Shown here piece by piece: positions 50,808 through 59,696 of a DNA stretch of 64,000 nucleotides. Location: positions 62,001 through 126,000 of the forward strand of contig NZ_CP021421.1 in assembly GCF_002201515.1 (NCBI RefSeq). Reading direction: 5' to 3'. Numbering within the stretch: the first letter of the stretch is position 1; each line of letters opens with the position of its first letter. The stretch is from Muribaculum intestinale. Lineage in GTDB: Bacteria > Bacteroidota > Bacteroidia > Bacteroidales > Muribaculaceae. The notes under the pieces were generated by a model. It was not told where the DNA came from. It was given only the letters and a program-made list of their open reading frames with translations, and did not search any database. Made by a program: the position numbers and the translations under genes.

Positions 50808-52031
50808 TTAAATGGCGACAGTGAAGCGTGACGCTATCCGGCTGTCAAGGTTCTGTGTGTCTGTCCCGATTTTGTCATCGGTCACTTTCGCGTAAATCTG
50901 CGTCGTGGTAATCCGGTTATGGCCCAGCATACGGCTGACGGTCTCAAGAGGCACACCATGTGCAAGCGTGATCTCGGTGGCGTAGGTATGACGCCCGCAG
51001 TGATAGACCAGCCTGCGCTCTATGCCGCATATCTTGGCAATCCTTTTCAGATATGCGTTCAGGGTGGAGTTGCTGTACATCGGCAGGAGTTTCCCTTCAG
51101 GTGCCATTCCCCGGTATTTCTCGATAATTCTCAATGGCAGCTCAAGCAACGGTATCTCATATTCCACCTTCGTCTTTTTTCGCGAGGACCTGATCCAGAC
51201 CGTACCGTCCTCGGCAGTTTCAAGATTATCTTCCGTCAGAAGACACATATCGCCGTATGGAATGCCTGTATAGCAGGAGAACAGGAAGAGATCGCGGACA
51301 TGGTACAGACGGCTGTCGTGGAGCGGTGTCGTCATAATCCGGTGGAGTTCCTCCGAAGTAAGAAACTTCTGCTCACGCTGCGGCTTTTCTGCCTCATATC
51401 CGGCAAAAGGATCTGCGGTTATGATGCCGTCGGTGATAGCCTCCGAGACTATCATCTTCAACCGTGTTGTATGAAAGCCCACGGTGGAGGTGGCGAGTCG
51501 GCGCTGTGTACGCAGGTAGATGTCATACTTGTCTATGAAGGAACGGTCGATAGCCGTAAACGGAATATCCGACAGCTTATACTCCGTTTCCAGAAATGTT
51601 GCCAGGCATTTGTAGGTGTAATTGTATGATTTCAGTGTGCCATGAACCCGGTTCACACCGACACGCTTTGCGAAGTTCTCTATGAATGTGCTGAAATATC
51701 CCATCAGCGTTTCCTGTCCGAAAGCCATCCCCTGTATCTGGCACTTCACATCATCGGCGGTCACGCCCATGCGGACAGCCGACAGTTCCTGATAGACGGA
51801 AAGTGCGCTTGCCCTGATTTCGTCAAGCTGGCGGTTGATTTCCCTTGACGCGGCGCTCTTGCCAGTGGCACGGCCGAGCATCCATGCCTTAGGTGATGCC
51901 GAGAGTTTCGCGCTGAAAGCTGCCTCCGAGTATCTGCCTACGTTTATACGCCCCATCACCGGACACAGACCGTCATCCGACATCTCGCTCTTTTTAAGGT
52001 AGAACGAAACCTTTAATCCGCTCTGTTTCAT
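50808..52031 (-). CDS. tyrosine recombinase (element integrase B)
   Basis: 407 residues from the ATG at 52031 (MKQSGLKVSFYLKKSEMSDD); the frame extends upstream without a better start. Domain layout as in its neighbour. Active-site boxes: YTGIPYGDMCLL (no arginine at the usual position), HCGRHTYATE (H-x-x-R), MLGHNRIT and TTQIYAKV. The pair lies at the likely right end of the RteAB-type element. Confidence 0.85.
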   Translation of the reverse strand: MKQSGLKVSFYLKKSEMSDDGLCPVMGRINVGRYSEAAFSAKLSASPKAWMLGRATGKSAASREINRQLDEIRASALSVYQELSAVRMGVTADDVKCQIQGMAFGQETLMGYFSTFIENFAKRVGVNRVHGTLKSYNYTYKCLATFLETEYKLSDIPFTAIDRSFIDKYDIYLRTQRRLATSTVGFHTTRLKMIVSEAITDGIITADPFAGYEAEKPQREQKFLTSEELHRIMTTPLHDSRLYHVRDLFLFSCYTGIPYGDMCLLTEDNLETAEDGTVWIRSSRKKTKVEYEIPLLELPLRIIEKYRGMAPEGKLLPMYSNSTLNAYLKRIAKICGIERRLVYHCGRHTYATEITLAHGVPLETVSRMLGHNRITTTQIYAKVTDDKIGTDTQNLDSRIASRFTVAI

Positions 52032-52467
52032 AGCTCTATTCTTTGTTTGCAAAATTAACTGATATAGAGTAATTTGTAGGTATGCAAAACGTAGCGGAAC
52101 CACGAATAGGAATCACAGATGCCATCCCGGAGCCTATATTTCTTCGCAATGCCAGAGAAAATCGCTAAATTTGCAGTAGCAAAGATGCCTGACAAGCGGG
52201 TTCTATGACATAAGACAGGGATAATCATCCATCGGCAAAACCGTCTTCAAGACCGGATTCCGGATAGGAAAAAGGCAACGGATAGGTAGCGATTCTATCT
52301 CCTAACCCTTCCAAAAACCGAATTTTCCGCCGAAAGCACCCTTCGGACGAACAACGCCAATCTCTCCTAACTCTCAACACATTACTTTATTCCCCATTTA
52401 TTGCCATAGTCTCGCGAATTCTTAATTATCTTTGCATCCCCATCCCGGGTGGTCCCCTTTTCAAATG
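52032..52467. other. gene-free stretch at the edge of the RteAB-type element
   Basis: No gene is seen. Two exact -7 boxes on the + strand (TAAATTTG 52166-52173; TATCTTTG 52427-52434) lack a clear downstream gene. At 52446-52489 two similar segments (CCTTTTCAAATG.TATCCGGG / CATTTTCAAATGTTAG-like) repeat, resembling the multiple end repeats of IS21-type elements; probably an IS remnant and possibly the element boundary. Confidence 0.4.
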
Positions 52468-52680
52468 CTATCCGGGTCCATTTTCAAATGTTAGATACAC
52501 TGCATATTTTATATGAGTCGAGGCTTTCTCCAAAAATTCCTTGTCGAGATTAGAATCTTCGGCAAGTTCAACGATATACTCAAACGACTCCAAAACGCTT
52601 TTGGGTTTAGCATTCTTAGCCTCATTCTTCTGTTTTGATTTGTCAGCGGTTTTTGCTTTATGAAGGTCTAATTCTCTCAT
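52468..52680 (-). CDS. short acidic-helical hypothetical protein with IS-derived tail
   Basis: 70 residues: a basic, Lys/Ala-rich N-terminus (AKTADKSKQKNEAKNAKPK) followed by helices (LESFEYIVELAEDSNLDKEF, STHIKYAVYLTF). The last residues (ENGPG) are encoded by one of the TTTTCAAATG-type repeats, so the original C-terminus may have been replaced by an insertion remnant. No family recognised. Confidence 0.45.
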   Translation of the reverse strand: MRELDLHKAKTADKSKQKNEAKNAKPKSVLESFEYIVELAEDSNLDKEFLEKASTHIKYAVYLTFENGPG

Positions 52681-52754
52681 TGCTTAAATTGTCTTTGATT
52701 TACGGTACAAAATTACGCCCCGCTTGTATCAAAAGCCGATACAGCACATAAAAA

Positions 52755-53360
52755 TCACAATGGTCCTGAAAATTTCTTGACGGGGTTGCCACGTTCAAGG
52801 TTGTCGTGATTGCACCACTGGTGTGCCTGAGAATCAGCAAGAGCTTTTTCGTTTATCTGACGGAGCTTCAACAGCAGTCGTTCTCTCGCAAGAGACTTGT
52901 TTTGCAACTGTGAGCGTTCATCAGAGCATTTTACTGATAGTCCGGTTGAAATATGGGTTGCCCGCACTGCGGTCTCTACTTTGTTGACGTTCTGACCGCC
53001 TTTTCCACCTGACCGACAGGTTTCATAAACAATATCCGATTCATCAATATGCGGCAGTTCCACTTCATCAAAAAAGTTAACGCCGACAAACCAGTTGCTG
53101 CGCTTATGCACCGGGCGATAGGGATTCCTGGTAGAGCGCCAGAGTATCGTACCCTGCCATTCATTGACGATAGACTGTGGGATTATTACGTCAGAAGCAA
53201 ATGTCATAGACATGAAGCAACCTTCAACCTGATTGTGAGGTTCACTATCTGTGAGTCGCAGATTGGGAATTACTTTGAGAAGTTCACGCGCCACGAGTAT
53301 GACGGCTCTGGCACATTCCACCGGCCCGCGTCCGGCTGTTATTTGTATATAGTGTTTCAT
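52755..53360 (-). CDS. prfH: peptide chain release factor homologue PrfH
   Basis: 201 residues. Catalytic GGQ loop in TCRSGGKGGQNVNKVETAVR (peptidyl-tRNA hydrolysis) and the RF domain-3 KCSDERSQLQNKSLARERLL. It lacks the codon-recognition domain of RF1/RF2. The N-terminal domain (YIQITAGRGPVECARAVI) is specific to PrfH. PrfH is known to act with RtcB2 on ribosomes damaged in the 16S decoding centre. Its start overlaps the RtcB2 stop by 4 bp. Confidence 0.92.
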   Translation of the reverse strand: MKHYIQITAGRGPVECARAVILVARELLKVIPNLRLTDSEPHNQVEGCFMSMTFASDVIIPQSIVNEWQGTILWRSTRNPYRPVHKRSNWFVGVNFFDEVELPHIDESDIVYETCRSGGKGGQNVNKVETAVRATHISTGLSVKCSDERSQLQNKSLARERLLLKLRQINEKALADSQAHQWCNHDNLERGNPVKKFSGPL

Positions 53361-54556
53361 TCTCCGTTGTCTTTGATATTGAGTTTAGGTTTTATCATGG
53401 CGACTACCTCTACTGTCGGTCGAATAAGTTCGAGTATCTCACAGGCGGGTTTGTATGCCATCGGAGATTCATCAAGTGTGCCTGAGCATACCGATGATGA
53501 ATAGATGCCTGTCATTGAAGCCTGAAAATCGTCCATTGAAATTTGTTTTTTGGCTTGGGCGCGGCTCATAATGCGTCCGGCCCCGTGTGGAGCTGTGTTG
53601 AGCCATTGCTCATTACCTTTTCCGATGCAGATTGCTATTCCGTCGCGCATATTGAATGGAATTGCAATCTTCCTGCCTTCCGATGCGTCAATCGCTCCTT
53701 TTCTTAACATTGGCACGTCGTCCGTTACCGATATATAATTATGGGTGGTAAAGATAGATTCAACACACTTAGCCTTACACAGTTTTTTGAGAATAGCGAA
53801 TATGCGGTCACGGATAATCTGATGATTATAGAGTGCATAGGCCTGGGCTATAATCATATCTGAGAGATAGCCACACAGTGCATCGCCCCAAAGGCAGCCG
53901 ATGTATTTTGCCCGTTTAGGATTTTGGGCTATATTGCGCCAATGGTTGGCTACCTTCACTCCAAGATTTCGCGAGCCACAGTGAATGGTCAGCCAAGTGT
54001 CTCCGGATTCGGCGTCTTCTCCATACTCAATGAAATGGTTTCCGCCTCCGAGCGTGCCGAGACTTTTGTAGAAGATGCCCTCCTGAAGTTTGATGCGACG
54101 GCAGAAGTCTGTGATGAATCGTGCATCTATGCGAGGCGCCTCATTGATAAGTTCGGGAGCAGCCGAGCGGGCCTTCTGATATTGAGAGTTCAGAAAGCGA
54201 AACAGCTCTTTCTCATTGAGTGAGTTCTTCGGACAAATATCGGTGCCTGTCGGGATTGCCTCGCGAATACGGTGGTCGAGCAGCGGAAAGTCGTCGGGGC
54301 TGGCGGCACACGAAAGACGGTGCATCGAGATAGTGCAACCAATGTCAACTCCGACATGGTCGGGATTGACATACATTCCTATCGGATAGGCTGTGCCTAC
54401 ATTGCATGAGTTGCCGGCGTGAACGTCGGGCATTTGCACTATAGGCACGCCCTCCATTGCCGGATGGTCGCACAATTCAATTACCCAGTCGAGTGCCGAC
54501 TGCTCTATATTATCGGTGAAAATCTCAGCCGATGTCGTTTTTCCTGTAATTATCAT
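53357..54556 (-). CDS. rtcB2: RtcB2-type RNA ligase (PrfH-associated)
   Basis: 399 residues. RtcB motifs: MPDVHAGNSC, VGVDIGCTIS (metal-binding cysteine), SLGTLGGGNHFIEYG, TIHCGSRNLGVK, histidine of VESIFTTHNYI, and NTAPHGAGR (guanylylated histidine). Ligates 2',3'-cyclic phosphate or 3'-phosphate to 5'-OH RNA ends. Coupled to prfH, it is expected to repair ribosomal RNA cleaved by toxins. Its leader is shared with the divergent rtcB at 55640. Confidence 0.92.
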   Translation of the reverse strand: MIITGKTTSAEIFTDNIEQSALDWVIELCDHPAMEGVPIVQMPDVHAGNSCNVGTAYPIGMYVNPDHVGVDIGCTISMHRLSCAASPDDFPLLDHRIREAIPTGTDICPKNSLNEKELFRFLNSQYQKARSAAPELINEAPRIDARFITDFCRRIKLQEGIFYKSLGTLGGGNHFIEYGEDAESGDTWLTIHCGSRNLGVKVANHWRNIAQNPKRAKYIGCLWGDALCGYLSDMIIAQAYALYNHQIIRDRIFAILKKLCKAKCVESIFTTHNYISVTDDVPMLRKGAIDASEGRKIAIPFNMRDGIAICIGKGNEQWLNTAPHGAGRIMSRAQAKKQISMDDFQASMTGIYSSSVCSGTLDESPMAYKPACEILELIRPTVEVVAMIKPKLNIKDNGE

Positions 54557-54559
54557 ATA

Positions 54560-54691
54560 GTTCTGTGTTTACTACAACGGCGAAGCCCTCGCGAGTGAAC
54601 TGAAAGCGCATGTCAGCTTTGTCGGTACGCGGTGGCTTGCCATCCATATTCACTGCAAAGTTGAGATGTATGTGCGCAAAGGATTTGCGCA
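54560..54691 (-). promoter_or_regulatory. leader/operator of rtcB2, shared with the divergent rtcB
   Basis: Reading the - strand: TGCGCA-N7-TGCGCA (54673-54691), then CAACTTTG (-7-like, one mismatch) and ~90 bp ending at the rtcB2 start. The sequence matches the leader of the + strand rtcB (55497-55618) in the motif, in the following block GGCAAGCCACCGCGTA and in GCTGACAT/GCCGACAT. Common regulation of both ligases is likely. A shared short frame (..NFAV..GKPPR..AD..) can be read in both. Confidence 0.6.
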
Positions 54692-54916
54692 CCATTGAAA
54701 AAATTGCTATTTTTACGGAAAATATATGATTATTGCGACAGTTGCAGGGATTTCCGCAGTTGGCTTCATCTATCGACACAATAAGCAAGCTCAACGAGCA
54801 GATTTTGCGCCATACTGGCACATCGGTCCGGCTATGGATATGGAGCATATGGCAGGATATAAGGTGGCAAAATTTATAGGCGACATATCTGATGCTTACG
54901 CAAGCGACAGACTATC

Positions 54917-55405
54917 ATAATAGAATCTCAGTCGTTCAAGGCCCGACAATCGGAGGCATTGGTGGTGTATCCATATTTATTGAAGGTGTATCGCAACCGA
55001 TGGTTTCTAATTGGAGAGAAAGCCACCGACCGCGTACCGCAGGTCAATATCTTTGCTCTCGACCGTATTCAGTCTATTACTGTTGACAAGTAGCATCCGT
55101 TTAAGAAATGTGTTGATTTTGATCCGGGACACTGCTTTGATGATACAATCGGTGTGGCTAAGGGAATATTCGACAAGGCGCGGCGTGTAGTTATCAAGAT
55201 TGATCGACAACAGGCACCATACGTTGAGTCAAAGCCATTTCATAAATCGCAGAATGTTGAGCAATGTTTCCGCGACGGCTCAATTCAGTTATCGCTAAAG
55301 GTGGTTATAAACAATTAACTGGAGCGACTCATCCTCAGCAACGGCGCCCATGCCGAAATCAGTGCGCCTCCGGAGTTCCGCTCCCGAATTGCAGAATACA
55401 GGATT
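54917..55405 (+). pseudogene. WYL-domain regulator, decayed C-terminal fragment
   Basis: A single frame reads IIESQSFKARQSEALVVYPY, LLKVYRNRWFLIGEKATD, FALDRIQSITVDK, then a TAG (55091), continues with HPFKKCVDFDPGHCFDDTIG and ends VVINN followed by TAA (55316) and LERLILSNGAHAEISAPPEF. This is the WYL domain and C-terminal domain of a regulator like the intact one at 57304, but with two in-frame stops and no HTH part. Sequence 54727-54912 immediately upstream has no clear assignment. Confidence 0.75.
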
Positions 55406-55496
55406 TGTTTTTTGTTATTCATTGTCCTGTACCGCAAAATGCGCCACCCTTGGTGTAATTTTGCGCTCATGAAAAAATGTCGTAATAAAATCGCAG

Positions 55497-55618
55497 TGCG
55501 CAAAATGACTGCGCAACAACAATCTAACTTTGCGGTCAGTCCGAGTGGCAAGCCACCGCGTATCGGCATTGCCGACATATGCTCTCGGCTGACTCACGAG
55601 GACTCCGTCGTTGCATAG
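55497..55618 (+). promoter_or_regulatory. leader/operator of rtcB
   Basis: TGCGCA-N7-TGCGCA (55497-55515) followed by an exact -7 box TAACTTTG (55525-55532) and the conserved block GGCAAGCCACCGCGTA. A short frame (MKKCRNKIAVRK... to 55618) runs through it and may be a leader peptide or just the shadow of a conserved 5' region. Confidence 0.6.
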
Positions 55619-55639
55619 AAATATTAAAAACATCAGAAT

Positions 55640-56977
55640 ATGAAGACAAATGAAGATTCGCATATGGGATTGAAGTGCATGTCGGCTGAAAGCCGGTGCG
55701 CAGTGGCAAAGCCATCAATACCCATCGCAATAGAAGGATATGACGTAAAGATATTTACGGATAACATCGAGGAGAAGGCCTTGGAACAGATTAAGGAACT
55801 GCTTTCGATTGACGTGTTTTCAGATAAGAAAATACGCATCATGCCCGACGTACACGCCGGGGCTGGTTGCGTCATAGGGTTCACCGGCGACCTCGGAGAC
55901 AAGGTAATTCCCAATATAGTAGGTGTTGACATTGGTTGCGGTATGCGCATCCTCAATCTCGGCAAACTCTCCGAGATTGACTTTCATGCATTCCACGAGC
56001 ATATTCTCGGCAATGTCCCTTCGGGTATGATTGTGCGTGAAGACCGTTTCGGTTTCAAGCCTCTTGTCGGAGAGGAAATGGAAATCTACCGTGAGGCAAA
56101 GCAACTGGTGACGGAGCTCTATTGTTACCGTGAGCTGAAAGATACCGGGCGTATCAACAAGTCAATCGGCTCGCTCGGCGGCGGCAACCATTTCATCGAA
56201 CTTGACAAGGATGATGAGGACAATGTTTATCTTGTTATCCATACCGGTTCACGCAACCTCGGCAAGCAGGTCGCTGACATCTATCAGGCAAAAGCAGTGA
56301 AACATCTTACCGACGGAGCCGATGAGTTGGAAGAAACAATCAAACGTACCATTGAGGAATACAAGGCGGCAGGGCGTCGTTCAAAATTGCAGAGCGTCAT
56401 AAAGAAGTTGCGTAAGGAGCATCAGGACGCCGAGCCGAATCTTCCCGCCGCCCTTTGCTATGTCGAGGGTTACGGGCGTGAGCACTATCTCCACGATATG
56501 CGTCTCTGCCAGCGATGGGCTGTGCTCAACCGTAAGCTTATATCTCTATTGCTTATGCGATTCTTCCCCGGCGTGGAGGTAAAGGAGGAATTTGAATCCG
56601 TCCATAATTATATCAGCGATGATAATATCATCCGCAAAGGTTCTATCTCGGCTGCCGATGGTGAGCGTTGTATCATTCCTCTGAATATGCGCGACGGTTC
56701 ATTGCTCTGCACCGGCAAGGGCAATCCGGACTGGAACTGTTCGGCGCCTCACGGAGCCGGACGAGTTTTGAGCCGCACTCAGGCATACGAGAAAATTACG
56801 ATGGAAGACTTCGAGGCATCCATGCAGGGTATCTATTCGGAGTCGGTCAACGACTTCACTCGTGACGAATCGCCTATGGTCTATAAACCGGCAGAAGAGA
56901 TCATAGCCAACATCGGTGAAACAGTCAATATTGACACTATCATCCGTCCAATCTTTAACTTCAAGGCATCAAAATGA
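55640..56977 (+). CDS. rtcB: RtcB-family RNA ligase
   Basis: 445 residues, or ~436 from a second methionine. RtcB motifs: RIMPDVHAGAGCVIGFTGDL, VGVDIGCGM, SLGGGNHFIELD, HTGSRNLGKQ, FESVHNYISDDNIIRKGSIS, NMRDGSLLCTGKGNPDWNC and SAPHGAGRVLSRTQ (active-site histidine). Longer than the RtcB2 form, close to housekeeping-like bacterial RtcB. It probably repairs cleaved tRNA or rRNA; co-localised with prfH-rtcB2 in a repair island. Its stop overlaps the next gene. Confidence 0.9.
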   Translation: MKTNEDSHMGLKCMSAESRCAVAKPSIPIAIEGYDVKIFTDNIEEKALEQIKELLSIDVFSDKKIRIMPDVHAGAGCVIGFTGDLGDKVIPNIVGVDIGCGMRILNLGKLSEIDFHAFHEHILGNVPSGMIVREDRFGFKPLVGEEMEIYREAKQLVTELYCYRELKDTGRINKSIGSLGGGNHFIELDKDDEDNVYLVIHTGSRNLGKQVADIYQAKAVKHLTDGADELEETIKRTIEEYKAAGRRSKLQSVIKKLRKEHQDAEPNLPAALCYVEGYGREHYLHDMRLCQRWAVLNRKLISLLLMRFFPGVEVKEEFESVHNYISDDNIIRKGSISAADGERCIIPLNMRDGSLLCTGKGNPDWNCSAPHGAGRVLSRTQAYEKITMEDFEASMQGIYSESVNDFTRDESPMVYKPAEEIIANIGETVNIDTIIRPIFNFKASK

Positions 56978-57186
56978 AAACTATACAATCCCCCGAGGGA
57001 GTAGCGCTCCTGATAGAAAATCTCTGGCTTCGTCATAAAGCTGGAATGAAGCAACGTTCGTGCAATGTCTTTATGGTTGAGTTACCACCACCAACAGAAG
57101 AAGAGTTGGCAGTGGCTCGTCGCAAGACACAAGAGAACGCCCACACAGATGACGAACCTAAAGAACTTTATGGAGCATGGATTTAG
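56974..57186 (+). CDS. small protein coupled to rtcB
   Basis: 70 residues: PEGVALLIENLWLRHKAGMK, VFMVELPPPTEEELAVARRK, acidic end. It overlaps rtcB by 4 bp (ATGA). No family recognised; the tight coupling suggests a dedicated RtcB accessory. Confidence 0.55.
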   Translation: MKTIQSPEGVALLIENLWLRHKAGMKQRSCNVFMVELPPPTEEELAVARRKTQENAHTDDEPKELYGAWI

Positions 57187-57303
57187 CGAACATCAACTTT
57201 GATGAATAAGACATTTTGACTTCATCTCATTATTATCCTCAATCATGTAGCACGAAATGATACAAGTTTTTTTGTAACTTAACGGTGTAAAACTTAGGCA
57301 GAT

Positions 57304-58206
57304 ATGAACCAACTGCAAAAATACACTTGGCTGATTGATACAATCCGACGTGCCGGGAAGATTTCGCATAAGGATCTTTCCGACCGCTGGTCGCGAAACA
57401 AAGATTTCAGTGACGGACAAGGACTTCATCGTGCCACATTCAACCGTTGGCGCGATGCAATCTATGAGCAGTTCAGCATTATGATTGACTGTCAGAAAGT
57501 TGGTGGTTATCTTTACTATATCTCTAATCCGGAGGATATTGACGAGGATAAGCTCAAAAAGTGGATGCTTGATTCATTTGCCGTCGGTAATATTATTGGT
57601 GAGAACCTTTCACTGAAAGGCCGTATATTGGTTGACGAAATTCCTTCCGGGCGTGACCACCTTACCACCATCTTGGAAGCGATGAAAGAGAACCGGGTCG
57701 TGAATATCTCATACCGTCCGTTCAAGAAGGAGCATAGTTACAGCTTTCCCATTGAGCCGTATTGTGTGAAACTGTTTGATAACCGTTGGTATGTGCTCGG
57801 TCACAACAACCGTGATGAAATAAAGATTTACGGTCTTGACCGTATGGAGAACGTAGAACCAACAGAAACACTCTTCAAGTTACCAAAAGATTTTGATGCG
57901 ACAGAGTATTTCGCAACTAAATTCGGTGTAGTTATCGGCTACGATGTCAAGCCAGTGAGAATAGTTATTCGTGCCAACGAAGACCATAAACATTACCTTA
58001 AATCACTACCTCTACATCATAGTCAGCGACTTATTGAGGACTACGGCGAATATGCTGATTTTGAGTTGTATCTATCGCCAACATATGACTTCATAATGAA
58101 GTTGCTCCATGTCGGTGCAATGATTGAAGTCGTAAGTCCGACATCACTCCGTAAAAAGATGAAAGGCTGGATTTCGGATATGTACGAACTTTATAAGAAC
58201 GACTAA
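57304..58206 (+). CDS. WYL-domain transcriptional regulator
   Basis: 300 residues. The N-terminal wHTH-like region (TWLIDTIRRAGKISHKDLSD) is followed by the WYL domain (VNISYRPFKKEHSYSFPIEP, CVKLFDNRWYVLGHNNRDEI, YGLDRMENV) and a C-terminal WCX-type domain (HYLKSLPLHHSQRLIEDYGE). WYL proteins bind nucleic-acid ligands and regulate DNA/RNA repair and defence genes, including rtcB in some bacteria; adjacency here supports rtcB control. Confidence 0.87.
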   Translation: MNQLQKYTWLIDTIRRAGKISHKDLSDRWSRNKDFSDGQGLHRATFNRWRDAIYEQFSIMIDCQKVGGYLYYISNPEDIDEDKLKKWMLDSFAVGNIIGENLSLKGRILVDEIPSGRDHLTTILEAMKENRVVNISYRPFKKEHSYSFPIEPYCVKLFDNRWYVLGHNNRDEIKIYGLDRMENVEPTETLFKLPKDFDATEYFATKFGVVIGYDVKPVRIVIRANEDHKHYLKSLPLHHSQRLIEDYGEYADFELYLSPTYDFIMKLLHVGAMIEVVSPTSLRKKMKGWISDMYELYKND

Positions 58207-58343
58207 AGATGCAATATTTGGATATTGGTGCACCATTTAGAGAACGTTGTGGAGTCTTTGCTAAGTTGTTGAGCCAACCATTTTCCCTGTTTGTCTGTCT
58301 CGGCAAGCACAGCCTTGATTGTATTGAGTTTAACGACTCCCAT
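58203..58343 (-). pseudogene. XRE-type HTH protein remnant
   Basis: 46 codons on the - strand: KLNTIKAVLAETDKQGKWLA, QQLSKDSTTFSKWCTN, then unrelated residues and a stop that overlaps the WYL gene's end. It is the first half of a Cro/CI-type helix-turn-helix, normally ~65+ residues, truncated where it meets the WYL gene. It suggests a recombination breakpoint at about 58220. Confidence 0.6.
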
Positions 58344-58394
58344 TCTCAATAAATTGGTATCTGATGCAACTTACCAATAATTTTTGAGATTTGT

Positions 58395-59696
58395 TCAGCG
58401 CCAGGTATAGCCGAGGCCGAGCATGAGGTTGCCTGATTTGGAGAAGTCAACCAGCCGGTAGCCGGTATTGAGGTAGAGGCCGTGGTAGAGGCGTGTCTTG
58501 AGATTGAACATCTGATAAAATCCGCGAAGATCAGACTTGACGGCACTCAGACGGTCATCGTCCGAGGGATAATATACCGTGTCGTGCCGCCGTGGTGTCG
58601 GCGCATACACACTGTGGCCGATGCCTATGTTGACCGAAAATATGGGCATGGAAATCTCTACACGCAGCGACACTCCACCCATGATACGCTCACTTAGCGG
58701 CTGGCGGTAAAAGCGTGGCGAATCAAATGGCGAGGATGGCTCGAAATGGGCCGACAGATTGGCTCCGTCGTCATACAGAAGGTCGACAGCGGCACCGGCC
58801 GCCACCACCGGATTGAAACGGTAGAGCGGATTAAAACTCAACCCTCCTACAAGCCAGCGTCCCGGCACCTCAAGCGCTCCCGAGCCGGTATACGGTTCGT
58901 TGACCGAGGGACTGTAGCCCCATTTGCGCCATGCGCCCCACAAAGTGATGTCGTATGACATGCCCGGGCGGAATCCGCTCCAGTCGGCCGAAAGACTGCG
59001 AGGCCTGATACCATGCAGGCGATATGTGGCCGACAGGCGTAATCCCACACGATTGACACCCGGATTTGGCAGTGAGGTATTGCCATTGGAATAATGGGCT
59101 ATCTCGGGACCAAAGCGCAATGTGAGCCTGGGTGTAGCCTCATACGACAGCATGAACGCCAGACCGATATAGGCATTGACCGACGAACCGACACCGTAGA
59201 GCAGACGGTCGGCCGCATCGGTCGACGACGAATGCTTCCAGCCGAAGGATGCTCCGAAATTCCATTCGTAGTCGACGGCCAGACGCTGTGTTACCGAAGC
59301 GATACGGCTCCCCTGCAGCACATACAAGGCCACCGGCGAGCCAAGCACCCCGGAAGCCGAAAATGATGTGACGCCAAGCCCGATACCCTGCCATGCGTAG
59401 GGGTACAGACGTCCGTACTCCGAATCCGGCGCAAAACGCATGGCATACTGCAGACGCCCCGAGAATGACGATGACACCGGCTTCCCCATCCGGTTATTCC
59501 CACGCAGAAAAGGATTGGAGCGGAGCACCAGTGATGGTGTCGCGGCTATCGACAACTCGCTCGACACGCCATTGCGACGGCATGTATCGCCGGCTGCAGG
59601 ACTCTGTGCCACAACATGCAGCGCCGCCGTCATCATCATCATGACGGCAATAGCCACAGCGCGTACATTAATATATCTATTCAAGCGGAATATCAT
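58395..59696 (-). CDS. PagL-like (lipid A deacylase / acyloxyacyl hydrolase family) outer membrane protein
   Basis: 433 residues using the methionine at 59696, which gives a normal signal peptide (VRAVAIAVMMMMTAALHVVA); the open frame extends upstream. Beta-barrel pattern throughout. The signature EIAHYSNGNTSLPNPGVNRV contains the His-x-Ser motif typical of PagL 3-O-deacylases. The ~430-residue length is about twice that of PagL, as in Bacteroidales homologues with a further barrel-like part (~250-430). It overlaps the upstream lipoprotein gene end by 20 bp. Confidence 0.7.
   Translation of the reverse strand: MIFRLNRYINVRAVAIAVMMMMTAALHVVAQSPAAGDTCRRNGVSSELSIAATPSLVLRSNPFLRGNNRMGKPVSSSFSGRLQYAMRFAPDSEYGRLYPYAWQGIGLGVTSFSASGVLGSPVALYVLQGSRIASVTQRLAVDYEWNFGASFGWKHSSSTDAADRLLYGVGSSVNAYIGLAFMLSYEATPRLTLRFGPEIAHYSNGNTSLPNPGVNRVGLRLSATYRLHGIRPRSLSADWSGFRPGMSYDITLWGAWRKWGYSPSVNEPYTGSGALEVPGRWLVGGLSFNPLYRFNPVVAAGAAVDLLYDDGANLSAHFEPSSPFDSPRFYRQPLSERIMGGVSLRVEISMPIFSVNIGIGHSVYAPTPRRHDTVYYPSDDDRLSAVKSDLRGFYQMFNLKTRLYHGLYLNTGYRLVDFSKSGNLMLGLGYTWR

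Noticed and set aside
55412..55618. 68-codon frame upstream of rtcB as an ordinary gene
   Set aside because: Its 3' half overlaps the conserved promoter/leader shared with rtcB2 and its 5' half overlaps the decayed WYL gene; kept only as a possible leader peptide.
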